Position numbers and translations under genes: made by a program | Shown here: positions 39,201 to 53,168 of the stretch, one piece after another | Numbering within the stretch: position 1 is the first letter of the stretch | How the letters are laid out: each line of letters opens with the position of its first letter | NCBI RefSeq assembly: GCF_051014445.1 | Contig: NW_027488366.1 | Coordinates: 23,206,001 to 23,270,000 of the forward strand | DNA: 64,000 nt | Direction: 5' to 3' | Source of the DNA: Colletes latitarsis | Lineage: Eukaryota > Arthropoda > Insecta > Hymenoptera > Colletidae | Notes under the pieces: generated by a model | Databases searched by the model: none | The model's input: the letters and a program-made list of their open reading frames with translations, nothing else | Told to the model about the DNA's origin: nothing

Positions 39201-42200
39201 AGTCGATTAAACCAGGATTCGATCAATATTTTTGAGGATAACGCATGTTAGGTCTAGGTTAGGCCTGGGATTTTCACTCATCAGACTCATACTTTCGTAT
39301 TCTTCACATACTTGTTGAACGGATCCTGGGTTTTTTCTGGTTTGGATTACGTAGTAATGAGGGACCACACTGAAACAATCAAATAAACCTGGTCTTGATA
39401 AATATTTTAGAGGATAAAGCATGTTAGGTCTGCGTTAGGTCTAGGATTTGCCCTCGTCAGGCACATACTTTCGCATATTTCTCATATTTCATGGCTAGAT
39501 CCTGGGCTATTTCTGGATTGGATCACGTAGTAATGTGATACCACACTGAAACAGTCGATTAAACCAGGTTTCGATCAATATTTTTGAGGATAACGCAACT
39601 TCGGTCTGGGATAGGTCTGGGATTTGCCCTCGTCAGGCTCATACTTTCGCATATTTCTCATACTTCATGGCTGGATCCTGACCTTTTTCCGGATTGCATC
39701 ACGTAGTAATGAAGTACAACACTGAAACAGTCAATTCATCCTGGTTTCCATCAATATTTTAGAGGACAACGCATGTTAGGTCTAGGTTAGGCCTGGGATT
39801 TTCACTCATCAGACTCATACTTTCACATTCTTCACATACATGTTGAACGGATCCTGGATTTTTTCTGGTTTGGTTCACGAAGTAATGTGGTACCACACTG
39901 GAACATTCAATTAAACCTGGTCTTGATAAATAATTTAGAGGATAACGCATGTTAGGTTTGGGTTAGGTCTAGGATTTGCCCTTATGAGGCTCATACTTTC
40001 GCATATTTCTCATACTTCATGGCTAGATCCTGGGCTGTTTCTGGATTGTATCACGTAGTAATGTGGTACCACGCTGAAACAGTCAATTAAACCTGGTTTC
40101 GTTCAATATTTTAGAGGATAACGCAAGTTAGGTCTGGGATAGGTCTGGGATTTGCCCTCATCAGGCTCATACTTTCGCGTTTTTCACATACTTGTTGAAC
40201 AGATCCTGGGTTTTTTCCGGTTTGGGTCACGTAGTAGTGTGGTACCACACTGAAACAATCAAATAAACCTGGTCTTGATAAATATTTTAGAGGATAAAGC
40301 ATGTTAGGTCTGCGTTAGGTCTAGGATTTGCCCTCGTCAGGCTCATACTTTCGCATATTTCTCATCTTTCATGGCTAGATCCTGGGCTATTTCTGGATTG
40401 GATCACGTAGTAATGTGGAACCACACTGAAACAGTCGATTAAACCAGGTTTCGATCAATATTTTTGAGGATAACGCATGTTAGGTCTAGGTTAGGCCGGG
40501 GATTTTCACTCATCAGACCCATACTTTCGCATTCTTCACATACTTGTTGAACGGATCGTGGGTTTTTTCTGGTTTGGATCACGTAGTTATTGCGGGACCA
40601 CACTGAAGCAATCAATGAAACCTGGTCATGATAACTATTTTAGAGGATAACGCATGTTAGGTTTGGGTTAGGTCTAGGATTTGCCCACATCAGGCTCATA
40701 CTTTCGCATATTTCTCATACTTCATGGCTAGATCCTGGGCTGCTTCTGGATTGTATCACGTAGTAATGAAGTACAACACTGAAACAGTCAATTAAACCTG
40801 GTTTCCATCAATATCTTAGAGGACAACGCAAGTTAGGTCTGGGATAGGTCTGGGATTTGCCCTCATCAGACTCATACTTTCGCACACTTCACATACTCGT
40901 TGAACAGATCCTGGGTTATTTTCTGGTTTGGATCACATAGTAATGTGGTACCACACTGAAACAGTCGATTAAACCAGGATTCGATCAATATTTTAGAGGA
41001 CAACGCATGTTAGGTCTAGGTTAGGCCTGGGATTTTCACTCATCAGACTCATACTTTCACATTCTTCACATACATGTTGAACGGATCCTGGATTTTTTCT
41101 GGTTTGGTTCACGAAGTAATGTGGTACCACACTGGAACATTCAATTAAACCTGGTCTTGATAAATAATTTAGAGGATAACGCATGTTAGGTTTGGGTTAG
41201 GTCTAGGATTTGCCCTTATGAGGCTCATATTTTCGCATATTTCTCATACTTCATGGCTAGATCCTGGGCTGTTTCTGGATTGTATCACGTAGTAATGTGG
41301 TACCACGCTGAAACAGTCAATTAAACCTGGTTTCGTTCAATATTTTAGAGGATAAAGCAAGTTAGGTCTGGGATAGGTCTGGGATTTGCCCTCATCAGGC
41401 TCATACTTTCGCGTTTTTCACATACTTGTTGAACAGATCCTGGGTTTTTTCCGGTTTGGGTCACGTAGTAGTGTGGTACCACACTGAAACAGTCGATTAA
41501 ACCTGGTTTCGATCAATATTTTTGAGGATAACGCATGTTAGGTCTAGGTTAGGCCGGGGATTTTCACTCATCAGACCCATACTTTCGCATTCTTCACATA
41601 CTTGTTGAACGGATCGTGGGTTTTTTCTGGTTTGGATCACGTAGTTATTGCGGGACCACACTGAAGCAATCAATGAAACCTGGTCATGATAACTATTTTA
41701 GAGGATAACGCATGTTAGGTTTGGGTTAGGTCTAGGATTTGCCCACATCAGGCTCATACTTTCGCATATTTCTCATACTTCATGGCTAGATCCTGGGCTG
41801 CTTCTGGATTGTATCACGTAGTAATGAAGTACAACACTGAAACAGTCAATTAAACCTGGTTTCCATCAATATCTTAGAGGACAACGCAAGTTAGGTCTGG
41901 GATAGGTCTGGGATTTGCCCTCATCAGACTCATACTTTCGCACACTTCACATACTCGTTGAACAGATCCTGGGTTATTTTCTGGTTGGGATCACATAGTA
42001 ATGTGGTACCACACTGAAACAGTCGATTAAACCAGGATTCGATCAATATTTTTGAGGATAACGCATGTTAGGTCTAGGTTAGGCCTGGGATTTTCACCCA
42101 TCAGACTCACACTTTCGTATTCTTCACATACTTGTTGAACGGATCCTGGGTTTTTTCTGGTTTGGATTACGTAGTAATGAGGGACCACACTGAAACAATC

Positions 42201-44191
42201 AAATAAACCTGGTCTTGATAAATATTTTAGAGGATAAAGCATGTTAGGTCTGCGTTAGGTCTAGGATTTGCCCTCGTCAGGCTCATACTTTCGCATATTT
42301 CTCATCTTTCATGGCTAGATCCTGGGCTATTTCTGGATTGGATCACGTAGTAATGTGGTACCACACTGAAACAGTCGATTAAACCAGGTTTCGATCAATA
42401 TTTTTGAGGATAACGCAACTTCGGTCTGGGATGGGTCTGGGATTTGCCCTCGTCAGGCTCATACTTCCGCATATTTCTCATACTTCATGGCTGGATCCTG
42501 ACCTTTTTCCGGATTGCATCACGTAGTAATGAAGTACAACACTGAAACAGTCAATTCAACCTGGTTTCCATCAATATTTTAGAGGACAACGCATGTTAGG
42601 TCTAGGTTAGGCCTGGGATTTTCACTCATCAGACTCATACTTTCACATTCTTCACATACATGTTGAACGGATCCTGGATTTTTTCTGGTTTGGTTCACGA
42701 AGTAATGTGGTACCACACTGGAACATTCAATTAAACCTGGTCTTGATAAATAATTTAAAGGATAACGCATGTTAGGTTTGGGTTAGGTCTAGGATTTGCC
42801 CTTATCAGGCTCATACTTTCGCATATTTCTCATACTTCATGGCTAGATCCTGGGCTGTTTCTGGATTGTATCACGTAGTAATGTGGTACCACGCTGAAAC
42901 AGTCAATTAAACCTGGTTTCGTTCAATATTTTAGAGGATAACGCAAGTTAGGTCTGGGATAGGTCTGGGATTTGCCCTCATCAGGCTCATACTTTCGCGT
43001 TTTTCACATACTTGTTGAACAGATCCTGGGTTATTTTCTGGTTTGGATCACATAGCAATGTGGTACCACACTGAAACAGCAGATAAAACCAGGTTTCGAT
43101 CAATATTTTTGAGGATAACGCGTGTTAGGTCTAGGTTAGGCCTGGGATTTTCACTCATCAGACTCATACTTTCGCATTCTTCACATACTTGTTGAACGGA
43201 TCCTGGGTTTTTTCTGGTTTGGATCACGTAGTAATGTGGGACCACACTGAAACAGTCAATTAAACCTGGATTCGATCAATATTTTAGAGAATAATTCATG
43301 TTTGGTCTAGGTTAGGCCTGGGATTTTCACTCATCAGACTCATACTTTCGCATTCTTCACATACTTGTTGACCGGATCCTGGGTTTTTTCCGGTTTGGGT
43401 CAAGTAGTAGTGTGGTACCACACTGAAACAGTCAATTCAACCTGGTATCGATCAATATTTTAGAGGACAACGCCTGTTAGGTTTAGGTTAGTCCTGGGAT
43501 TTGCCCTCATCAGGGTCATACTTTCGCAGTTTTAACATACATGTTGACGTGAACGAGGGTTTTTTCTGCTTTGGATCAGGTAGTAAAGTGGTACCACACT
43601 GAAACAGTCCATTAAACCTGGTTTGGATCCACATTTTAGAGGATAACGCATGTTAGGTCTAGGTTAGCCCTGGGATCTTCACTCATCAGACTCATACATT
43701 CGCAATCTTCACATACTTGTTGAACGGATCCTGGGTTTTTTCTGGTTTGGTTCACGTAGTAATGTGGTACCACACTGGAACATTCAATTAAACCTGGTCT
43801 TGATAAATATTTTAGAGGATAACGCATGTTAGGTTTGGGTTAGGTCTAGGATTTGCCCTCATCAGGCTCATACTTTCGCATATTTCTCATACTTCATGGC
43901 TAGATCCTGGGCAGTTTCTGGATTGTACCACCTAGTAATGTGGTACCACGCTGAAACAGTCAATTAAACCTGGTTTCGTTCAATATTTTAGAGGATAACG
44001 CAAGTTAGGTCTGGGATTGGCCTGGGATTTGCCCTCATCAGGCTCATTCTTTCGCATATTTCTCATACTTGATGGCTAGATCCTGAGCTATTTCTGGATT
44101 GGATCACGTGGTAATGTGGTACCACACTGAAACAGTCAATTAAACCTGGTTTCCATCAATATCTTAGAGGACAACGCAAGTTAGGTCTGGG
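36216..44191. repeat. ~12-kb HOR copy 2, left part
   Basis: This is the second copy of 24241-32216. It begins precisely where copy 1 of the right part ends (aaacctggtcttgataaat then gaggataaagc at 36234-36244), so the 12-kb units are head-to-tail. It includes the same internal sub-repeats as copy 1: related A-class monomers at 39759, 40993 and 42579 mirror 27784, 29018 and 30604. Confidence 0.85.
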
Positions 44192-44510
44192 TTAGGCCGG
44201 GGATTTTCACTCAGCAGACTCATACTTTCGCATTCTTCACATACTTGTTGAACGGATCCTGGGTTTTTTCTGGTTTGGATCACGTAGTAATGTGGTACCA
44301 CACTGGAACATTCAATTAAACCTGGTCTTGATAAATATTTTAGAGGATAACGCATGTTAGGTTTGGGTTAGGTCTAGGATTTGCCCTCATCAGGCTCATA
44401 CTTTCGCATATTTCTCATACTTCATGGCTAGATCCTGGGCAGTTTCTGGATTGTACCACCTAGTAATGTGGTACCACGCTGAAACAGTCAATTAAACCTG
44501 GTTTCGTTCA
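44191..44510. repeat. Mosaic patch at the copy-2 mid-junction
   Basis: The left part (about 44191-44280, with aggccggggattttcac and tcagcagactc) copies sequence 528 bp to its right (44741 versus 44213). The right part (about 44281-44510, with gggcagtttctgg and gtaccacctag) copies sequence 528 bp to its left (43911 versus 44439). The patch sits where copy 1 has a class D monomer (about 32235-32340). Crossover or conversion in a three-monomer register explains it. Confidence 0.7.
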
Positions 44511-47500
44511 TTATTTTAGAGGATAACGCAAGTTAGGTCTGGTATAGGTCTGGGATTAGCCCTCATCAGACTCATACTTTCGCATTCTTCACATACTTGT
44601 TGAACGGATCCTGGGCTTTTTCCGGTTTGGGTCAAGTAGTAGTGTAGTACCACACTGAAACAGTCGATTAAACCTGGTTTCGATCAATATTTTTGAGGAT
44701 AACGCATGTTAGGTCTAGGTTAGGCCGGGGATTTTCACTCAGCAGACTCATACTTTCGCATTCTTCACATACTTGTTGAACGGATCCTGGGTTTTTTCTG
44801 GTTTGGATCACGTAGTAATGTGGTACCACACTGAAACAGTCGATTAAACCTCGTTTCGATCAATATTTTAGAGGATAACGCAAGTTTGGTCTGGGATAGG
44901 TCTGGGATTTGCCCTCATCAGGCTCATACTTTCGCGTTTTTCACATACTCGTTGACAAGATCCTGGCTTTTTTCTGGTTTGGATCACGTAGAAATGTGGT
45001 ACCACACTGAAACAGTCGATTAAGCCTGGTTTCGATTAATATTTTTGAGGATAACGCATGTTAGGTCTGGGATAGGTCTGGGATTTGCCCTCATCAGGCT
45101 CATACTTTCGCAGTTTTAACATGCATTTTGACCTGATCGAGGGTTTTTTCTGCTTTGGATCACGTAGTAAAGTGGTACCACACTAAAACATTCAATTAAA
45201 CCTGGTTTCGATCAATATTTTAGAGGATAACGCAAGTTAGGTCTGGGATAGGTCTGGGATTTGCCCTCATCAGACTCATACTTTCGCATACTTCACATAC
45301 TTGTTGAACAGATCCTGGGTTTTTTTCTGGTTTGGATCACGTAGTAATTTCGTACCACACTAAAACAGTCAATTAAACCTGGTTTCGATCAATATTTTAG
45401 AGGATAACGAAAGTTATGTCTAGTTTAGGCCTGGGATTTGCCCTCATCAGACTCATACTTTCGCATACATCACATACTTGTTGAACAGATCCTGGCTTTT
45501 TTCTGGTTTGGCTCACGTAGTAATGTGGTACCACACTGAAACAGTCGATTAAACCTGGTTTCGATTAATATTTTTGAGGATAACGCATGTTAGGCCTGGG
45601 ATAGGTCTGGGATTTGCCCTCATCAGGCTCATACTTTCGCAGTTTTAACATGCATGTTGACCTGATCGAGGGTTTTTTCTGCTTTGGATCACGTAGTAAA
45701 GTGGTACCACACTAAAACATTCAATTAAACCTGGTTTCGATCAATATTTTAGAGGATAACGCAAGTTAGGTCTGGGATAGGTCTGGGATTTGCCCTCATC
45801 AGACTCATACTTTCGCATACTTCACATACTTGTTGAACAGATCCTGGGTTTTTTTCTGGTTTGGATCACGTAGTAATTTCGTACCACACTAAAACAGTCA
45901 ATTAAACCTGGTTTCGATCAATATTTTAGAGGATAACGAAAGTTATGTCTAGTTTAGGCCTGGGATTTGCCCTCATCAGACTCATACTTTCGCATACTTC
46001 ACATACTTGTTGAACAGATCCTGGGTTTTTTCTGGTTTGGATCACGTAGTAATGTGGTACCACACTGAAACAGTCGATTAAACCTCGTTTCGATCAATAT
46101 TTTAGAGGATAACGCAAGTTTGGTCTGGGATAGGTCTGGGATTTGCCCTCATCAGGCTCATACTTTCGCGTTTTTCACATACTCGTTGACAAGATCCTGG
46201 CTTTTTTCTGGTTTGGATCACGTAGTAATGTGGTACCACACTGAAACAGTCGATTAAACCTGGTTTCGATTAATATTTTTGAGGATAACGCATGTTAGGC
46301 CTGGGATAGGTCTGGGATTTGCCCTCATCAGGCTCATACTTTCGCAGTTTTAACATGCATGTTGACCTGATCGAGGGTTTTTTCTGGTTTGTATCACGTA
46401 GTAATGTGGTACCATACTGAAACAGTCGATTAAACCTGGTTTCGATCAATATTTTTCAGGATAACGCATGTTAGGTCCAGGTTAGGCCGAGGATTTTCAC
46501 TCATCAGACTCATACTTTCGTATTCTTCACATACTTGTTGAACGGATCCTGGGTTTTTAGTGGTTTGGATCACGTAGTAATGTGGTACCACACTGAAACA
46601 GTCAATTAAACCTGGTTTCGATCAATACTTTAGAGAATAATTCATGTTAGGTCTAGGTTAGGTCTGGGATTTGCTCTCATCAGGCTCATTCTTTCGCATA
46701 TTTCTCATGCTTGATGTCTAGATCCTGGGCTTTTTCTGGATTGTATCACGTAGTAATGTGGTACCACACTGAAACAGTCAATTAAACCTGGTTTGGATCA
46801 ATATTTTAGAGAATAATTCATGTTAGGTCTGGGTTAGGTCTGGGATTTGCTCTCATCAGGCTCATACTTTCGCATATTTCTCTTACTTGATGGCTAGATC
46901 CTGGGTTTTTTCTGGATTGCATCACGTAGTAATGAAGTACATGACTGAAACAGTCAATTAAACCTGGTTTCGATAAATATTTTAGACAATAATTCATGTT
47001 AGGTCTAGGTTAGGCCTGGGATTTGCCCTCATCAGGGTCATACTTTCGCAGTTCTAACATACATGTTGACCTGATCGAGGGTTTTTTCTGCTTTGGAACA
47101 CGTAGTAAAGTGGTACTACACTAAAACAGTCCACTAAACCTGGTTTGGATCAATATTTTAGAGGATAATGCATGTTAGGGCTAGGTTAGCCCTGGGATTT
47201 TCACTCATCAGACTCATTCTTTCGCATTCTTCACATACCTGTTGAACGGATCCTGGGTTTTTTCTGGTTTGGATCACGTAGTAATGTGGGACCACACTGA
47301 AGCAATCAATTAAACCTGGTCTTGATAAATATTTTAGAGGATAACGCATGTTAGGTCTGGGTTAGGTCTAGGATTTGCTCTCGTCAGGCTCATACTTTCG
47401 CATATTTCTCATACTTCATGGCTAGATCCTGGGCTATTTCTGGATTGGATCACGTAGTAATGTGGTACCACACTGAAACAGTCAATTAAACCTGGTTTCG

Positions 47501-48570
47501 ATCAATATTTTAGAGGACAATGCAAGTTAGGTCTGGGATAGGTCTGGGATTTGCCCACATCAGGGTCATACCTTCGCATTTTTCACATACTTGTTGAACA
47601 GATCCTGGGTTTTTTCTGGTTTGGATCGCGCAGTAATGTGGTACCACACTGAAACAGCCCACTAAACCTGGGATCGATCAATATTTTAGAGGATAACGAA
47701 AGTTATGTCTAGGTTAGGCCTGGGATTTGCTCTCCAAGACTCATGCTTTCGCATTTTTCACATACTTGTTGAACAGATCCTGGGTTTTTTCTGGTATGGA
47801 TCACGCAGTAATGTGGTACCACCCTGAAACATTCAGTTAAACCTGGTCTTGATAAATATTTTTGAGGATAACGCATGTTAGGTCTGGGTTAGGTCTAGGA
47901 TTTGCCCTCGTCAGGCTCATACTTTCGCACATTTCTTATACTTCATGGATAGATCCTGGGCTATTTTCTGGTTTGGATCACATAGTAATGTGGTACCACA
48001 CTGAAACAGTCGATTAAACCAGGTTTCGATCAATATTCTTGAGGATAACGCATGTTAGGTCTAGGTAAGGCCTGGGATTTTCACTCATCAGACTCATTCT
48101 TTCGCATTCTTCACATACCTGTTGAACGGATCCTGGGTTTTTTCTGGTTTGGATCACGTAGTAATGTGGGACCACACTGAAACAATCAATTAAACCTGGT
48201 CTTGGTAAATATATTAGAGGATAACGCATGTTAGGTCTGGGTTAGGTCTAGGATTTGCTCTCGTCAGGCTCATACTTTCGCATATTTCTCATACTCGATG
48301 GCTAGATCCTAGGCTTTTTCAGGATTGCATCACGTAGTAATGAAGTACAACACTGAAGCAGTCAATTAAACCTGGTTTCCATCAATATCTTAGGGGCCAA
48401 CGCAAGTTAGGTCTGGGATAGGTCTGGGATTTGCCCTCATCAGACTCATACGTTCGCGTTTTTCACATACTTGTTGAACGGATCCTGGGTTTTTTCTGGT
48501 TTAGGTCACGTAGTAATGTGGTACCATACTGAAACAGTCGATTAAACCTGGTCTTGATAAATATTTTAGA
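44510..48570. repeat. ~12-kb HOR copy 2, right part
   Basis: This is the second copy of 32341-36240. It has four extra monomers at about 45.3-46.0 kb and lacks the three-monomer duplication present in copy 1 at 34.45-34.98 kb. It ends at about 48570, where gaggacaacgcatg replaces the gaggataaagc that starts copy 2 in the left part. No third full unit follows. Confidence 0.8.
45290..46020. repeat. Extra monomers private to copy 2, with 3-monomer repeat
   Basis: The rare gtagtaatttcgtaccac variant occurs at 45341 and again at 45870 (offset 529). Each is followed by aacgaaagttatgtc and tagtttaggcc. Copy 1 lacks this segment; its 33.15-33.23 kb sequence jumps directly to the next shared block. 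A similar variant also exists near 12405. Confidence 0.7.
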
Positions 48571-51500
48571 GGACAACGCATGTTAGGTCTGGGTTAGGTC
48601 TAGGATTTGCCCTCATCAGGCTCATACTTTCGCATATTTCTCATACTTCATGGCTAGATCCTGGGCTATTTCTGGATTGGATCACGTAGTAATGTGGTAC
48701 CACACTGAAAGAGTCAATTAAACCTGGTTTCGATCAATATTTTAGAGGACAATGCAAGTTAGGTCTTGGATAGGTCTGGGATTTGCCCACATCAGGGTCA
48801 TACTTTCGCATTTTTCACATACTTGTTGAACAAATCCTGGGTTTTTTCTGGTTCGGATCGCGCAGTAATGTGGTACCACACTGAAACAGCCCAACAAACC
48901 TGGTTTCGATCAATATTTTTGAGGATAACGCATGTTAGGTCTAGCTTAGGCCTGGGATTTTCACGCATCAGACTCATACTTTCGCATTCTTCACATACTT
49001 GTTGAACGGATGCTGGGTTTTTCCTGGTTTCGATCACGTAGTAATGTGGGACCACACTGAAACAGTCGATTAAACCTGGTCTTGATAAATATTTTAGAGG
49101 ACAACGCATGTTAGGTCTGGGTTAGGTCTAGGATTTGCCCTCATCAGGCTCATACTTTCGCATATTTCTCATACTTCATGGCTAGATCCTGGGCTTTTTC
49201 TGGATTGTATCACGTAGTAATGCGGTACCACGCTGAAACAGTCAATTAAACCTGGTTTCGATCAATACTTTAGAGGATAACGCATGTCAGGTCTAGCTTA
49301 GGCCTGGGATTTTCACGCATCAGACTCATACTTTCGTATTCTTCACATACTTGTTGAACGGATCCTGGGTTTTTTCTGGTTTGGATCACGTAGTAATGTG
49401 GGACCACACTGAAACAGTCGATTAAACCTGGTTTCGATCAATATTTTAGAGGATAACGCAAGTTTGGTCTGGGATAGGTCTGGGATTTACCCTCATCAGG
49501 CTCATATTTTCGCGTTTTTCACATACTTGTTGAACAGATCCTGGGTTTTTTCTGGTTTGGGTCACGTAGTAATGTGGTACCAAACTGAAACAGTCGATTA
49601 AACCAGGTTTCGATCAATATTTTTGAGGATAACGCATGTTAGGTCTAGGTTAGGCCTGGGATTTTCACGCATCAGACTCATACTTTCGCATTCTTCACAT
49701 ACTTGTTGAACGGATCCTGGGTTTTTTCTGGTTTGGATCACGTAGTAATGTTGGACCACACTGAAACAGTCAATTAAACCAGGTTTCGATCAATATTTTA
49801 GAGAATAATTCATGTTAGGTCTAGGTTAGGTCTGGGATTTGCTCTCATCAGGCTCATTCTTTCGCATATTTCTCATCCTTGATGTCTAGATCCTGGGCTT
49901 TTTCTGGATTGCATCACGTAGTAATGAAGTACAACACTGAAACAGTCAATTAAACCTGGTTTCCATCAATATTTTACAGGACAACGCATGTTAGGTCTAG
50001 GTTAGGCCTGGGATTTGCCCTCATCAGGGTCATACTTTCGCAGTTTTAACATGCATGTTGACCTGATCGAGGGTTTTTTCTGCTTTGGATCACGTAGTAA
50101 AGTGGTACCACACTAAAACAGTCAATTAAACCTGGTTTCGATCAATATTTTAGAGGATAACGCAAGTTAGGCCTGGGATAGGTCTAGGATTTGCCTTCAT
50201 CAGGCTCATTCTTTCGCATATTTCTCATACTTGATGGCTAGATCCTGGGCTTTTTCTGGATTGCATCACGTAGTATTGTGGTACCACACTGAAACAGTCG
50301 ATTAAACCAGGTTTCGGTCAATATTTTTGAGGATAACGCATGTTAGGTCTAGGTTAGGCCTGGGATTTTCACTCATCAGACTCATACTTTCGCATTCTTC
50401 ACATACTTGTTGAACGGATCTTGGGTTTTTTCTGGTGTGGATCACGTAGTAATGTGGTACCACACTGATACTATCAATTAAACCTGGTCTTGATAAATAT
50501 TTTAGAGGATAATGCATGTTAGGTCTGGGTTAGGTCTAGGATTTGCCCTCATCAGGCTCATACTTTCGCATATTTATTATACTTCATGGATAGATCCTGG
50601 GCTATTTTCTGGTTTGGATCACGTAGTAATGTGGTACCACACAGAAACATTCAAATAAACCTGGTCTTGATAAATATTTTAGAGGATAACGCATGTTAGG
50701 TTTGGGTTAGGTCTAGGATTTGCCAACATCGGGCTCATACTTTCGCATATTTCTCATACTTCATGGCTAGATCCTGGGCTGTTTCTGGAATGTATCACGT
50801 AGTAATGTGGTACCACGCTGAACCAGTCAATTAAACCTTGATTCGATCAATATTTTAGAGAATAACGCAAGTTAGGTCTGGGATATGTCTGGGATTCGCC
50901 CTCATCAGGCTCATACTTTCGCACACTTCGCGTACTCGTTTAACAGATCCTGGGTTTTTTCTGGTTTGGTTCATATAGAAATGTGGTACCACACTGAAAC
51001 ATTCAATTAAACCTGGTCTTGATAAATATTTTAGAGGATAACGCATGTTAGGTTTGGGTTAGGTCTAGGATTTGCCCTCATCAGGCTCATACTTTCGCAT
51101 ATTTCTCATACTTCATGGCTAGATCCTGGGCTATTTCTGGATTGGATCACGTAGTAATGTGATAACACACTGAAACATACAATGAAACCTGGTCTGGATA
51201 AATATTTTAGAGGATAACGCATCTTAGGTCTGTGTTAGGTCTAAGATTTGCCCTCCTCAGGCTCACAGTTTCGCGTTTTTCGCATACTTGTTGAACAGAT
51301 CCCGGGTTTTCTCTGGTTTGGATCACGAAGTAGTGAGGTACCACACTGAAACATTCCATTAAACCTGGTTTCGCTCAATATCTTGGAAGATAACGCATGT
51401 AAGGTCTAGGTTAGGCCTGGGATTTGCCCTCATCAGGGTCATACTTTCGCAGTTTTAACATGCATGTTGACCTGATCTTGGGTTTTTTCTGGTGTGGATC

Positions 51501-52430
51501 ACGTAGTAATATGGTACCACACTGATACAATCAATTAAACCTGGTCTTGATAAATATTTTAGAGGATAACGCATGTTAGGTCTGGGTTAGGTCTAGGATT
51601 TGCCCTCATCAGGCTCATACTTTCGCATATTTCTCATACTTCATGACTGGATCCTGGCCTGTTACTGGTTTGGATCACGTAGTAATGTGGTACCACACTG
51701 AAACAGTCAATTAAACCTGGTTTCGATCAATATTTTAGAGAATAATTCATGTTAGGTCTGGGTTAGGTCTAGGATTTGCCCTCATCAGGCTCATACTTTC
51801 GCATATTTCTCATACTTCATGACTGGATCCTGGCCTGTTACTGGTTTGGATCACGTAGTAATGTGGTACCACACTGAAACAGTCAATTAAACCTGGTTTC
51901 GATAAATATTTTAGAGAATAATTCATGTTAGGTCTAGGTTAGGCGAGGGATTTGCCCTCATCAGGGTCATACTTTCGCAGTTCTAACATACATGTTGACC
52001 TGATCGAGGGTTTTTTCTGCTTTGGATCACGTAGTAAAGTGGTACCACACTGAAACAGTCCACTAAACCTGGTTTGGATCAATATTTTAGAGGATAACGC
52101 ATGTTAGGTCTAGGTTAGCCCTGAGATTTTCACTCATCAGACTCATACTTTCGCATTCTTCAAATACTTGTTGAACGGATCCTGGGTTTTTTCTGGTATG
52201 GTTCACGTAGTAATGTGGTACCACACTGATACAATCAATTAAACCAGGTCTTGATAAATATTTTAGATGATAACGCATGTTAGGTCTGGGTTTGGTCTAG
52301 GATTTGCCCTCATCACGCTCATACTTTCGCATATTTCTCATACTTCATGGCTAGATCCTGGGCTATTTCTGGATTGGATCACGTAGTAATGTGGTACCAC
52401 ACTGAAACAGCCCACTAAACCTGGTTCCGA
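48571..52430. repeat. Less-structured array between HOR domains
   Basis: This is ordinary monomers of classes A, C1, C2, D and E without a long internal duplication that I could trace. A local two-step repeat is visible at 51.6-51.9 kb, where catgactggatcctggcc and tgttactggtttgg occur twice about 180 bp apart. No gene or unique sequence is present. Confidence 0.6.
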
Positions 52431-52437
52431 TAAATAT

Positions 52438-53168
52438 ATTTGAGGATAACGCATGTTAGGTCTGGGTTAGGTCTAGGATTTGCCCTCATCAGGCTCATAC
52501 TTTCGCATATTTCTTATACTTCATGGATAGATCCTGGGCTATTTTCTGGTTTGGATCACATAGTAATGTGGTACCACACTGAAACAGTCCACTAAACCTA
52601 GTTTGGATCAATATTTTAGAGGATAATGCATGTTAGGTCTAGGTTAGCCCTGAGATTTTCACTCATCAGACTCATACTTTCGCATTCTTCAGATACTCGT
52701 TGAATGGATCCTGTGTTTTTTCTGGTATGGTTCACGTAGTAATGTGGTACAACACTGAAACAGTCGATTAAACCAGGTTTCGATCAATATTCTTGAGGAT
52801 AACGCATGTTAGGTCTAGGTAAGGCCTGGGATTTTCACTCATCACTCTCATTCTTTCGCATTCTTCACATACCTGTTGAACGGATCCTGGGTTTTTTCTG
52901 CTTTGGATCTCGTAGTAAAGTGGTACCACACTGAAACATTCAAATAAACCTGGTCTTGATAAATATTTTAGAGGATAACGCATGTTAGGTTTGGGTTAGG
53001 TCTAGGAGTTGCACACATCAGGCTCATACTTTCGCATATTTCTCATACTTGATGGCTAGATCCTGGGCTTTTTCTGGATTGCATCACGTAGTAATGAAGT
53101 ACAACACTGAAACAGTCAATTAAACCTGGTTTCCATCAATATCTTAGAGGACAACGCAAGTTAGGTCT
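52438..53168. repeat. Four-monomer block, copies at 54.8 and 58.9 kb
   Basis: It matches 58942-59672 at offset 6504 bp, and partly 54779-55274 at offset 2289 bp (13 monomers). Markers are ttcttatacttcatgg, gtggtacaacactg, attcttgaggataac, aggtaaggcctggg and atcactctcattc. The 6504-bp offset is about 11 bp short of 37 full monomers, which fits the 11-bp deletion found at 57452. Confidence 0.75.

Noticed and set aside
48766..49109. Longest open frames: 103 codons on the minus strand (48798-49109) and 79 codons on the plus strand (48766-49005)
   Set aside because: Both lie inside ordinary satellite monomers and overlap each other on opposite strands. The 103-codon frame contains the same monomer peptide as the shorter frames plus part of the next monomer in another frame. 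No domain, signal or codon signature supports a gene.
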